NCBI GenBank assembly: GCA_019925105.1
Contig: JAHGAU010000026.1
Span: 310,001-374,000, forward strand
Source: Niebla homalea
Lineage: Eukaryota; Ascomycota; Lecanoromycetes; Lecanorales; Ramalinaceae
Length of the DNA: 64,000 nt
Direction: 5' to 3'
The first letter of the stretch is position 1. Every line of letters begins with the position of its first letter. The position numbers and the translations under genes were made by a program. The notes below the pieces were generated by a model. The model ran no database searches, was not told where the DNA came from, and saw only the letters and a program-made list of their open reading frames with translations. Below, one piece after another: positions 10,150 through 23,500 of this stretch.

Positions 10150-13100
10150 AGCTTTATACCAACGGTATACCGTTAACGGCTTTTATTCTGCCCCGTAAAG
10201 GTAAGTTTTTTCATCCGGAAAAACTTAAGTTATATTAAAATAAGTTTAAGGGTAAGTATTAAACGTAATTTATTAACTTAAAAAGATAATTTATATTTTA
10301 TCTTAAGTACTTCTTTATTGAAAAAAAAAAATATATTTTATTTAAAGTTTATTTCTTATAAAATCTTTAATTTACCGGACGAGGAAATTAATAAAATAAG
10401 CTATTAAAAGCTTAAAAATAAGCTTTTAAACTTAATAATTAATTTAAAAAATTATTAACTTACTTATTATAAACGGTTTAAGGATATTAAGTAATATTTT
10501 AATTAAAAAGTAATATAATTTTATAATACTTTAAAAATTATAAAAGAGGATTTATTATTATTATTAAATAAATTTTATATTTATATATTTTTTATAAAGC
10601 TTTTACCGGAGTTTAAAATTAAAATCCTTATAATTAATAAGGTATTAAAAACCCAGGATAATATCGTAATAATAATAATTATATAAAAGAATAACTTAAA
10701 GCATATTATTAATGGTAATTAAAAAGTTAATAAGGGTAAATCCCTTAAAAATAAAGTATTTAAACTTAATTCCGATAACTTAAAGTTAATATATATTTTT
10801 ATTAAAATTAATTCTTACGGTTAAAAACGTAAAATTATATTTAAAAACTTTAACGCCGCCCTTAAAATAAATAAAAACGTTAAATATTATATATATTACG
10901 GAAAAACTATTATATATCCGATTACTTTACCGTTTTATAAAATAAAGTTTTAATAATAAATATAAAATTCCGTAAAAAAAATAATACATTAAAAAACGAT
11001 AAAGCTCCGGCAATATTTTAAGGTTAAAATTAATAAAAAAATAATTAAAAATATACCCGGTTTTTATTATTAAAAATTAAATAAATTTTTAGGATAATCC
11101 TTAATTATTAAGTATATTAATTAATATTAAAGCTTAAATAAATTTAATTTTATAAATATATATAATTTAATAAGACTTATAGTTAATTCCCGCCGTTTTA
11201 CCGTAAGTAACTTCTCTTAATAATAAGTAAATCTTTTATTATAATATTTATTAATTATAGTATTATTTGGTTAATAATTAAAAGTAATAAAAATAATATA
11301 AAATATTCTTTTATATTATTAATTAAAAAGATTTAAATATAATCCTTAATTTATTAATTTTATATACTTTATAAATAACGATTAATCTAGTAACGGATAA
11401 ATAATACTTTAAGGTTAATTTTTATAAGTTTTAAATTAATAATGTTTATAACTTCGGTTAAAGTTTAACGGAGATTAATAAAATCTTTATAGTTATTTAC
11501 GTAAATATAATAATGGAGTACTTAAAAGTATTATAAATCTTTTAAAGTAATTTAATATATATAAATACTATAAAAAACTTTATTAACCGGAACGTCCCGA
11601 AGGAGTTAAATAAATATATAAATATCTTTTTTAATAATATAATTAATATTTTACTTAAATTAAAATAAAAGAATTATATTATTAACTTAAATAATAAAGA
11701 ATTATTATATAATCCCTTATATAATTTATCTTGGGTAAAGTTAATGGAACTCTGGCGGTATCTTAAGGATATTATAATTTAAAATTAAATTTATTATTTA
11801 ACGTTATTTATAAACGCCCCGATCCTTTTTATATTTAAGAAAAACGGCGGTTTTTATCTTTATATTAATTACCGTAAATTAAATATAATTATAATTAAAA
11901 ATCAATACTTATTACCCTTAATTATTAAGACTTTTAACCAGCTGAATAACTTTAAACGGTTTATTAAATTAAACCTTAAGGATACTTATTACCGGTTATA
12001 AATTAAGTCCAACAATAAATAAAAAACGGTATTCTATATATACTATAGTTACTTTAAGTATTTTATTATATTATTTAAGTTAATTAATGTTTTAATAACC
12101 TTTTAAATTTATATTAACCGTATCCTTATTGGCCTTATTAATATAATTTATATAATTTACTTAAATAATATTTTAATATTTAATAAAAATCCGGCGGATT
12201 ATTAATATTATATTTAATAAGTCCTTAAGCGACTTTATTAATTTTAACTTTATATTAATTTTAAAAAATATTAATTTAATATTATTTAAATAAAATTCTT
12301 AAGGTTTATTATTTTTATTAAAAAAATTTAAATAAATTAAAAGTATATCTAAATTATTAAGGATTAATTTACCTTAAAAACTTACTGGGAAGTATAAGTC
12401 TTTTTAAGCTTTATAAATTTTTATTATCGTTTTATTTATAAATATTTAAGGATAATTAAGTTTTTAATTAATTTACTTAAGGGTAATAAAGAAAGGAAGA
12501 AGGTTAGCCCGTTAAAGTAAAATAATACGGTTAATATAATATTCCGCCGGCTCCGTAAGATATTTATTAATACGTTATTATTCCGTTATTTTAATTTAAA
12601 ATAAAAGGTATAAATAGAAACCGATATATCCAACTTTATTATTATAAATATCTTATTTTAATAATTTAAAAAGGGTTATTAACGTTTAATTACGTATTAA
12701 TCCAGAAAAATAACTTTTACCAAATAGAATTATAAAATATATAATTAAAAACTCCTTATTATTATTACGGCGTTTAAGTAATAATGGTATTATTTAAAGG
12801 GGAACTTTAAAGCTATTTGAATATAAATAAATTATAATAACCTTTAAAGGTTTATAAAATAGTTAACGTTAAGTTTACGTTAAATTAAATAAGCCTTAAA
12901 ACTTATTAATTATAATTTTAAAGTATTTTATCGTTAAAATAAAATAAACCTTATTAATCCTTTATTAAAACGTTTAAATTATAAAGGAATCTTACTTTTT
13001 AATATTATTTTATTATTTATTTTATAGAATAAGCTTATACTTTAATTTAATAAGTTAATAAAACGCCGGTAAACGGTAGTTATTAATTATTAATTATTAT

Positions 13101-14650
13101 TTACTTTAAAAAATATTTAAGTTATTATTTTAAAAAAAAAAAAAGATTTAATAATTATTTAAAAAGCCTTATAAGGAATTTAAGTTAATTAAATTACTAA
13201 TTAAAGATCTATAAATTAACGATACGTTTATATATAAGATTAAAAACGATAATATAACGTTAATATATTCTCGTTAAAATTATAATAATACTTAAAAACT
13301 TAATCTTAATAACCTTATAACTTATAAGGGCCATATATATATCCCCGGGATAAAGCGGTTAAAAAAAAGCTAATTAATAAATATTATAATAACCCGTTAA
13401 TAAATTACTTTAAAGTTAAAAAGACTTATAAGTTCTTAATCCGTAAATATTATTAAAACGGCTTAAAAACTTAAATTAATAGTTATATTAAAACGTATAA
13501 TATTTATTAAAGGATTAAGGTATTACGTTATTGTTTTTATAATAAACTTACTTTATTTTTTTAATTAATTATATCTTAAAAAGAACTTAATATAGACTTT
13601 ATTATTAACTTACCCGTAAATAAAATTAAAAATAATATTTATAATTTAATTTTAATAATTATAAATAAGTATATAAAAATATATAAATACCTCCTTATTA
13701 TAAAATAAATTAATATTATTATATTAATAGATTTTTTCTTTAAAGAAATTATATTACGTTATAATACGCTAGCTAAAATCGTAATTAATTGGGGGTTTTT
13801 ATTTACCAGTAAATTCTAGGGTTTAATATATTACCACGTGAAAATAAAACGTAAATTAAATACCGTTTTTTACCCGTAAACGGATAATTAAATAAAACGT
13901 TAAAATTAAGGCCTTAAATAATATTTAAGAACCTTCATTAACTTTAAATAAATGAATTAAATAAGGTTATTCCTTTTAATTAAATTTATTTATATAAATT
14001 TAGAATATTTAACTTTAGGCTATAGCCTTTTTATAACGATATATAGTTATAATTTAAATATTTATTTTAAACTTAAGGATAAACTTATAAAGGAAAAGAT
14101 ATTTATAGTAAAAAATAAAATCAAAATATTATATAAAATATAATTAATATTAATAAATTAATAATACCGTATTATTAAATCGACTTAAAAAATATATAAT
14201 AAAAAATATAAATTAAAGTTATATAATATTAACGATTTAATAATATTAAATATTAAAAACCTTAAATAAAGCAATTAAATAAAAAGCTTACGTTTTAATT
14301 TATAAAACCCTTTAAAATTAATAATAAAATTAAAATATAAACGTATTATTTATTCTTCTTTATTACTTATTAAATCCATTTTATTATTTATATTTTTCTT
14401 TTAAAACCTTATTATATTTACGTTAATAATTAAACGGCGGAAGCTATAATATAAATACTTAAATTAATTAATAATAAAAAGGAATAAATAATTAAAGAAA
14501 TTATTAATAAAATTAAAAATAAAAAGAATATTTAATATTAAGTTAAGTAAGTTAATTAAGGCTTTAAATATAATTAATAAATACCGGAAACAGACTTAAA
14601 GTACTCTTAAGAATTACGGGAATAATATAATAAAATAATACGGAGTAAAA
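10150..14650 (+). pseudogene. gag-pol relic of element A (Ty3/gypsy with chromodomain)
   Basis: Conceptual translation, broken by many stops, still shows the family order. A gag zinc knuckle relic lies near 10877-10925 (Gly-Lys kept, Cys changed to Tyr). Reverse transcriptase covers about 11818-12200, with the blocks KNGGF, YRKLN and an active-site relic YLNNILIF where the family has YLDD. RNase H follows. The integrase zinc-binding and core domains lie at about 13370-14060. A chromodomain follows at about 14481-14635 (relic of EEILD...YLVKWKGY...WEP). Cys to Tyr and Asp to Asn changes are the expected products of G-to-A RIP. The limits are approximate. Confidence 0.85.
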
Positions 14651-16811
14651 AAAGACGTAAATAAAATTATAACGTTATAACGGTAAAGGTTATATATATA
14701 GTTAATAATTATATATATAATTAATATTATAATTACTTAACCCTTATATATTATCCTTCTGTAAGATTATTAGAGTTTAAGTTTTAATTAATAACTTTAC
14801 TTATTACGGGTATTATATACGCAGATAAACTAGCGTTACGGAGGTAATTATCTTTATTATAATATTATAATTAATAAGAGTGGCTTTAATAATAACTATA
14901 ATAATATTAAAAATAAAAAAACGTAAATATTAAATTATAAACGTTTAACGTATTATTAAGTTAAAGATATTAAGTAAATAAAGTTATTAAAATAGTAAGA
15001 AATTAATAAATATATTTATTAAAGTTATATTAACGCTCCGGTAATTTTTATAATATTATCCGTTATATTATTTTTAATAATATATAGATTATAAATATTT
15101 AACGCTTAACGTTATTAACTTTAAACGTTTAATACTGAACTTTAATAATATTAATATATAAAAATAAAAGAATAATTTATAACTCTACGTTAATATAAAC
15201 CCTTTCCTTTTATAAATAAATTAATAAGGTTAAAGATAAATATAAAGGTATTATACTTTCTTTATCCTCCTCCTTTTTTTTTCTTTACTTTCCTTTCCGC
15301 CTTAATTAAAAGCTTTTCTTTAATATTACTTATTAAAAAGGCTCTTTAATTTAATTTTAAGGTATTACTCTTAAAAGTTAAGGCCGACCCCCCCGATAAC
15401 GTTATTAACGTTATTAAGGAGGGTATAACCTCCTTTTCCTTTTCTTTAAATAGGTTAAAACTTATATTTCCCTCCTCCTCTTTATTTCCTAGGCTATTAA
15501 ATATTATAAGCTCGGGGTTTACTTTCTTTACCCCGGATATAAGGTCGGGAAATAAAAAGTAACTCCTTAACGGAATTAACTTTTATAAAGGGCCCGGACC
15601 CCCCATATTAAGCCGATTTAGCTATTAAATGTTAACGCCGTTATCTTATTATTAAATTATAATTTATTTATTTATTTTTTAAGTTAAATAACTTTTCTTT
15701 CCGCTGCCTTAACGCGGATAATAAATGTTTTTTTTTAATTTAAAGGATTAATATTTCCCTTTTAATTTTTAAAGTAACTTAACGGAACATATACTCCGCC
15801 CAACCGGTAATAATTAACGTTTAATTAATATTTAACCGGAAGGCTTTAAAATCCCGAAGGATTTTACCACGTTTCCGCACGTATTAAGCTTACGCCTTAA
15901 TAAATCGCGTATTAATTAAAAGATACTTATATATTTATTAAATTACCCGGAACTATAATTAATCCGGGAACTATATATATATTAAAATAACGGCGGTATA
16001 ATAACGTTAAAATATTTACGGGGAAATAACGGGAAAAATATCGCTTATAATAATACTGTAAGTAAAATAACGGGCTATGTACGTAACGTAGTTTACTTTG
16101 TAAAAAGCAGGTAAAATAAAATATTATTATATTTATTATTAATATCATATTTATGTTTACGTTAATAACGCGTTATTGCGTATACGCTATATTACTTAAA
16201 AATTAGGGTAAACTTATATATCTTATTAATAAATAAAAATAAACGGATTATTAATGTAAATAAAACGCCTACGTAACGTTAACGTTACTTATTATAATAA
16301 TAATATAGATAACGAGGGTATATAGTTATATACATATTAGCTTATAGATACTTATATAAACCCTTAATATATTATATTTATAAGAGTAATTAAGATTATT
16401 AAAGAAAAAAGAGAAAAAATTTAAAATAAAATAAAGGCTTTATTATAATTATATACCGTTTCTATAATAGCGTTTACCTTTATTATAATATAATAAATTA
16501 ATAATAAAGCTTTAAGCAATTATTAATTAATATTATAAAAACTCTTTTCTTATTTACTTTTTCTTACTAAGTTTTATAAAAGGGTTTTTAATAAGTTCTT
16601 TAAGTCGTATTAACTCTTTATTAACGTAAGGTACCTTTATTATATTATTATTAAATAGATATTATTATATTTATATATATATTTAAGGACTCTTTTCTTT
16701 TTACTTTTTTCTTATTAGGTTTAATAATAAATTTTTAATAAGCCTTATATTCAGCTAACTTTACACTAACTTCTTAAATATATCTTTTTATACCCTAAAG
16801 ATTAATATATA

Positions 16812-16825
16812 AAGGGGGAGATAAT
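16812..16825 (+). other. Polypurine tract of element A
   Basis: The purine run AAAGGGGGAGATAA lies immediately 5' of the right LTR, where the plus-strand primer of an LTR retrotransposon sits. Similar runs adjoin LTRs of elements B, C and E on the minus strand. Confidence 0.7.
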
Positions 16826-17184
16826 TATTAATAGCTAGCGTTATCTTTACGCCGGCGTTATAATAATACGCTATATTGCTGCGTTAAGGTAGGCCGTTAA
16901 GCTTTAATAAAGGGCCTTGGTAAAGGGCCTTGGCAAAGGGTTTTAATAACGGCCTTGGTATACGTTATTTATAAGCCGTAACTTAATAAGCGTAGAGCGG
17001 GGTAGTTATCACCTTTACCTTAAGTAAAGGCTATGCCTTAGTTCTTTCTAAATTCCTTAAGAATTAATCTTATTATTAATTTACTTATTAAAGTAATACT
17101 TAAGTATCCAGACCGTAACGTCACGTCTTCTATACCTACCTTTACTAGTCCCGCCGGCGTGCCGCCAGCGGAGTCAGTCTAACA
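16826..17184 (+). repeat. Right LTR of element A
   Basis: This 359-bp copy is less RIP-converted at its 3' end than the left copy and keeps CTAACA. It is followed by the TSD TAAAT. Confidence 0.93.
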
Positions 17185-17311
17185 TAAATTATCCGTAATA
17201 AAAAGGACGTTATAATTAAGGCTTAATAAATAAATCTATAAGAATAAAGTAAAGTTAACTTTATTAAAATGTAAATAAAAAATAATAGATTACTAAGTTA
17301 ACCACCCCGTT

Positions 17312-17483
17312 TATTAGGGAATTAATCTATAAGGTTTAACTATAAACGGAATAATAGCTATAAAGGTAGCTATAATATAAATGGTATATATAAGTAAGGT
17401 ATATGCGCCAAAACCCCCCGGGAGCTAATCCTTATGGGGTAAATAAGCCGAGCATAAAAATAAGGTTACTTGGAACCATAATA
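17312..17483 (-). repeat. Left LTR of element B
   Basis: This 172-bp copy pairs with 27046-27217 and shares a conserved CCCCCCGGGAGCTA core. Differences are mostly transitions. Confidence 0.87.
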
Positions 17484-18089
17484 CGATCCCCCTTTCGACG
17501 ACGGCGAGCTCCTATAAGTTAATTATTTTATCCATTTATTTCCGGGGTTAAGGATAACTATAGATTTAGTAACGACGAAATAGTATTAACTACTTTAAAG
17601 TATTATAATGGCTTATATAAAAGCCGGGTAAATCGTATATTAAGAAAAATCGTGAAAAAATCGACGGGAATTAAGTCAATTAACGCATTCTCCGATAAAT
17701 AGCCGGGTCGTATACTTTTTATTAAAAAGGAGTTTAATTTAAAGTTATTACCGTTGTTATTACGGGTTTTTATTGAAGGATTGAATATTATTAAAGCAGG
17801 CTTACTTATTAATAAGCTTACCACACTTAAAATACATACCTAAAGTGTAAATCGTATGTTTTAGTGTTAAGCATCCAGGATTTTCCTGGCTTTATTATAT
17901 AAGAGTAATACGGAGTTACTATAGGGTGCTTTTTCGCTATTTAGCTTATAGTTAAACTTAAAATATTTAAGATATAACTTACGTTATTTTACTTTAAATT
18001 TAAAGTAATTTAAATATTTATTATTATAAGCTTTAAACTTATTTTTATTAATTTCGTTAAGATTATTATTATTTAATAATATTTAAATC

Positions 18090-18254
18090 TGTCAGGGAAA
18101 AGGACGAAGTGCAGGTATTGAGGGTGGAGTCGTAACTGCCTGGATTGCAACTATGGACGGTATTGCTAGTTATGTGGGTGCGCATGCCAAGCATTCATAG
18201 CCCTACGCCCTTGCACTATACCTATCACGGTATCTATACTGCTTATACGTAATA
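18090..18254. repeat. Left LTR of element D
   Basis: This 165-bp copy pairs with 19173-19337. It keeps the TG start and is preceded by AAATC. Confidence 0.85.
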
Positions 18255-18676
18255 AGTGCCTATAAAAAGGAAAAAGCCGACGCCTACGTCGGATTATCTA
18301 TTATAAGATACTATGGATATTAATTAACTCGGTGGTAGAGGTAATTAAGAGCAAACCTTAAGTGTATAAATTATATTATTTAAATATATAATTATTAATA
18401 AGTAAAATAAGGTAAACAATAATGTTAACGAGAACCGAACGGGACCGTAACCCGGGAAATAATCGTAGATTAAGCGATTGGATTTAAGCTGAATCATTTA
18501 AAAACGAGATCTCCGTGGTTTTGCCGGGTAAGTATACGTCCTTATTACCCTTATTTATGTCCTTTGCTTTTGCTTTTATTGATTAACTAGCTGAAGCCGT
18601 AATTGTTATATACTATGGATTAAGTAATAACTCGTTTAATAATTGCCGTTACGATAATATGTATACTCCCTATATG

Positions 18677-18802
18677 GTCTTTATGCTGACCGTAAAGCAT
18701 ATGGTAATAAGGTCTTTATGCTAACCCTATAACATATAGTGGTAAGGTCTTTATGCTAACCTTATAGCGTAAGGTCTTTATACCGACCGTAAGGCATATA
18801 GG
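18677..18802. repeat. Tandem repeat in element D interior
   Basis: Four degenerate copies of a unit of about 30-44 bp starting GGTCTTTATGCTGACC and ending in GCATATGGT follow one another. The unit contains an internal inverted string (GGTCTTTATGC / GCATA). Confidence 0.75.
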
Positions 18803-19172
18803 TGTTGGAATATCCTTCTCTGCCCGTTATACTTAACTTATATCCCTATCGACCTTTAAATATAAAGTTTTTATTACTTATTATAAGCATTGATTCCGGA
18901 GGTGGGTTAATGGCTGACCGTTTTATCCATAGGTCTTCAAAATTAAGGAGTTGCTATAAGAGAGCGAATCATTTATTGGGTTATTACTCTAGGTATAGGT
19001 ATACTACGTACAGTATATGGTCCGTCAACTAAAGGGTGCTTAAAAGTCGGTAATTTATTAAGCTAGGTGCTTTACATATATTATAGTCTAAGCCGGTCAG
19101 TAAGGGTATATCTATAGTCCCTCTTATATATAACGATATAAGTAGAATCGGAACTTAGCTATTGCTATTATT

Positions 19173-19337
19173 TATCAGGGAAAAAAACGAAGTGCAGGTA
19201 TTAAGGGTGGAGTAATAACTGCCTGGATTGCAACTATGGACGGTATTGCTAGTTATGTGGGTACGCATGCCAAGCATTCATAGCCCTACGCCCTTGCGCT
19301 ATGCCTATCACGGTATCTGTACTGCTTCCACGTAATA
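19173..19337. repeat. Right LTR of element D
   Basis: This 165-bp copy pairs with 18090-18254 and is followed by AAATC. Confidence 0.85.
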
Positions 19338-19601
19338 AAATCTATTTAATTAAAGATTTAAAGCTTTTAGCTTAATATATATTAAGATTATATTAACGTA
19401 AATAATTAATAAATTAACGATATAAAATAAAGGTAAAATTATTTATAATTTAGTAACGGAGCTTTAAAGTAAAAAGCTTACGTAAGGTTGAGATTCATTT
19501 TATATAATTCTAAGTAACTTAAGGGTATAATTATAATAAAAAACTATATATAAAACTTATTAAATATTTTATTTTTCTTGCTTTTATTACTTATATTAAA
19601 G

Positions 19602-19776
19602 TATTAAAGACTTAATAAGGGTAAGGGTAAATATAATTGAATTTCAACTATATAAAGAAATCTATGGTATAATATATATACATATAAGTATACCGAGGAT
19701 ATACGTTAGGTTTATTTAGGTTTAATATATTAATTAAGCTCTTAGTTATTAACTTTATAATTCTTATACCGTAATA
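19602..19776 (-). repeat. Left LTR of element C (3' LTR in element sense)
   Basis: This 175-bp copy pairs with 25950-26124. It includes a shared AAGCTCTTAGTTATTA string near its right end. Confidence 0.9.
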
Positions 19777-20599
19777 TTGCCTTCCTCCCGCCGATAATAA
19801 GCTTTTATAAGTTATTTATTAATAAGAGATCCCGTTATATACTTAATAATAATAATAATAACTATAATAAGCGATAATAAATCCCTTATATAATTTACTA
19901 TTATTATATAAGGTAGTTTACTTAACTTTAACGCTTAATATATTTTTTTAATTAACTTAATTTAATAAATTAATTAAAGCTTTAATTTCTGCCTTTATAA
20001 GTTTATAAGTAGAATAAATAATAAAAAGCTTTAATTATCTAGAGTCTTAAACGTTAAGTATAAACTTAATTTATTTAAGTAATAATAATAATAGTTTACA
20101 ATAAGGTTAAAATAACCGGTAACGTCGATATATATTTATTACGGTAAACGTATATTTTAAGCCGGCTATTTTACGTACTTTATATAATATATAAAATATC
20201 CTCTTATCTTAATAAATAAGTCCTTATTATGTTTATTAACTTTAAAGTTAATTATTTCCTATATTATATAATCTTTTCCTTTATTATTTACTTTAATAGG
20301 AGGTAATAATAATATAATTTATTTGGGTAAAAAATTTTACGTATTATAACATAAAAAAATAGGGTAAAAAATAGGATAAAGGCCTTTTATTAACTTAAAT
20401 AACTTTAATTTATATACGGAGTTAATAATAATATAAATAATTATAAATAACTTAAGGTTCTTATAATTAAAAGACTTTAAAGAATAATTTATTTTAATAT
20501 TTCTTACGTTTAATATTATTATATTCTTAATTTAAAATTAAGGTAAAGGATATTAATATTTATTAATCTATATAATTTATATTTCTTAAGCTTACTTAA

Positions 20600-23500
20600 T
20601 CTTTTTCTTTATAAAGTTTTTAAGTTTTTTAATTTTATTAATTAATACGTTATAAATTTTTACCTCTTTTTTTTTTACTTAAGCGTATTAAATATTATAA
20701 GTTTTAAAGCTTTAAATTTTAATTAAAATATATAGCCTTTAATTATTAAAAAAGGTAAAAAACGAATAATTAAACTTATTATTAAATTCATTTTAAATTT
20801 TATAATTAATAAGAAATCTATTTAATTATCTTAACTATAATTTATATAAGAAGGTGAATATTATTTAAATATATTATTAATATTCTTTATCTAGCCGTTA
20901 ATTTTCGGGTAAAAGCTTATAAAAAACTTTAATTTTATATTTACTTTTTAATAAAATCTTTATTAAAAATATAACGTAAATTATATATTTTTATTTAAAA
21001 TAATAGATTTTAAATATCCTTTTTTACGTTAAACTTAATTAATAAAAACTTAAACGACTTTAAATACGTTTAATCTATTTAATAATATAAATTTCTTTTT
21101 CTTTAATAATCGGTTAATTATTATTATAATATATTTATAGATTTTCCCGTAACGTTTATACTTAAATAATTTAATAATCAAGATAATAAAAATATCCGTC
21201 CAATATTTATTGGGAACGGAAAATAACTTTAATAGTTTATATTTACCCTTACGGTATACCTTAAACCTTTTATAAATATAATAAGATTTAATGAATCGGG
21301 CAATTAAACCTATTATATATGGCTAATAATATTATAAGCTTAAACGCTTATATATTATTATTTTACCCGTATAATCCTTAATTAATAACTTATAAATTAA
21401 GCGGATAAAATTTATATATAACTTATTATTAATAAGGATAAATAATTTATCCGTAATATAAAGTAGCCCATTTTTTACGTTATAATAATTTATTTTTAAC
21501 TTAATAAAATCTTTTTTTACGATATTTAAAAATACTTTTTTATATCCGGCTTCCTTAAACTATATAATACGTTAAGCGATATTATTATTAATATAAATAT
21601 CCTGAATTTATTATAATAATTTAACTTAAGACTTAAAAATATTATTAAATAATTATTTTATTAATTCCTTATTTAATATATTTCTTTTTAAATTTTTTAA
21701 AGATAATTATTTTAATAACTTTTTATTTCTAGGTACTTTTTTATTTAAAATATAAATTTTAATATATAAATTTAAAATATAAATTCTTAATTTATTTATT
21801 AATATCCGTATTAAATTAATTTTAAGGCTTAAATTTAAATTTAATAATTTAAGTATTATTTATTTTTAAAAGCGGTTTTTATTATTATTTTCCGTTATAG
21901 GGAGGTTTTTTAACCTTTTTATTAAGTTATTAAATTTTATGTTTTATTTTCTTAACTTATATATAATTTAAAAGTTAAACTTTAAAAGGAACTTGACTTA
22001 TTTCATTTATCGCTTATTTAACTGTTTTAATATTATAAAATACTTTAAGTTTTTATAATTAAAAACTACTCTAATAAGGTCTTTAATTAACGTATTAATA
22101 AACTTAAGGTATTATTCTTTAAAAGCTTTTATAATAATTAATAATTCTTTATTATATATTTTATAGTTATATTCTTAAAGCGATATTTTCTTTAATAAAA
22201 AAGCAATTAATCATAATACCCTATTTAAATCCTCTTATAATAAAACTATAATAATTATATAATTTAAAATATTTATTTTTAATTAAATTTTTTTATCTAG
22301 GTTAAAATGTATTAAGATAAGAGTAATAATAAAGGTTACTTTAAATATATTAAACGCTTTTTATTTAGGCTTATTTAGTAATTATAAATATTTGAATTCC
22401 TATTTAAATATTATTTTTATTAAGTTAATTAAAAATATAATTATTTTAAAGTATTTAATAATAAATTATTTATAGAAATTAATAAAGCCGAGAAATACCT
22501 ATATATCCTTAATATATTTCAGTATTCGTTACCTTTTAATAACGTTAACCTTTACGTAATTTATTTTGAAATTATCCGTTATAATTATAAGCTTTAAGTA
22601 CTTAACCTTTTTATATTGAATTTATATTTATTAATATTTAAAAATAAATATATTTACCTTAATTTTATTAAAATTAAGTAAATATATTATATATAAATAT
22701 CCTTTTTATTATTATAAATTAAAATATTATTTAAATATATAGTATAAAAAATATTAAGGTACTCTTAAAAACCTTATTAATAAAGGATTAAAACGTATTT
22801 ATTATATTATAAAGCTTAAAAAGTATTATAATATATTTATATAACCTATACCTTATAAGGAAGGCAATTTTTAATTTATATCCCTCTTTAATCCGTATTT
22901 TATTAAAAACGGCTATAATATTAAACTTTATATATATTTAAGCTTAATATAACCTTAAGAATATCTTATAAATTAAAGGTAATACGTTCTTATTCTTAAT
23001 CGTTAAAGCGTTTAATATTTTATAATTTATATATATTTTTAACTTATTATTAAATTTCTTAATTATTAAGATTAATACTATATATAATAAGGTATTAAGC
23101 TTAATATAACTTTTATTTAATATATTATTAATATATTTCTTAATAATAATTACTTATTCCTTTAATATCTTAAATACCTTTTTTATTAATAAATAAGAAT
23201 TATCTTTTAATTTAATAATATAATTTATTGATTTAAAGGGTAATATTTTATTAATCTTTTATAAATTTTATACGTTAAAAAAACCGTAATATAATTTTAA
23301 AACCTTCTTTTTAAATTATTTTTATATAATAAAATTTTTATAAGCTTATTAAAGAATTTCTTATAATTATCCGTTATAATTATTATAATATTAATTATTA
23401 AAACGGCGGATTTATTAAATTCTTCCTTTTTTAATTATTTAAAGTATTAAGATTATATAATAATAATATTATTATTCCTAGATTTTAATGCCTTAAAAAA

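Larger units (their letters stand above)
9470..17184 (+). mobile_element. RIP-mutated Ty3/gypsy chromovirus, full length (element A)
   Basis: Two direct repeats of exactly 359 bp (9470-9828 and 16826-17184) flank a 7.0-kb interior. The right LTR ends CTAACA and the left begins TGTTAG, a perfect 6-bp inverted terminus. The insertion is flanked by the perfect 5-bp duplication TAAAT (9465-9469 and 17185-17189). A polypurine tract (AAAGGGGGAGATAA) abuts the right LTR, giving plus orientation. Gag zinc knuckle, reverse transcriptase, integrase and a C-terminal chromodomain can be traced in order, all riddled with stops. About 2.1 kb between the chromodomain and the right LTR shows no recognisable coding relic. 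Confidence 0.93.
18090..19337. mobile_element. Miniature LTR retrotransposon (TRIM-like, element D)
   Basis: Two 165-bp direct repeats (18090-18254 and 19173-19337) begin TGTCAGGG/TATCAGGG and end CGTAATA. The perfect duplication AAATC occurs at 18085-18089 and 19338-19342. The whole is only 1,248 bp, with a 918-bp interior lacking gag or pol. The LTR copies show about a dozen differences, nearly all transitions, and the element keeps far more C and G than its surroundings. The interior holds a tandem repeat at 18677-18802. No clear polypurine tract was seen on either strand, so orientation is left open. Size and structure match terminal-repeat retrotransposons in miniature. Confidence 0.82.

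Noticed and set aside
17603..19032. Short frames of 73-76 codons in elements B and D
   Set aside because: No domain, signal peptide or support for translation; lengths are near chance even for AT-rich DNA with local GC recovery.
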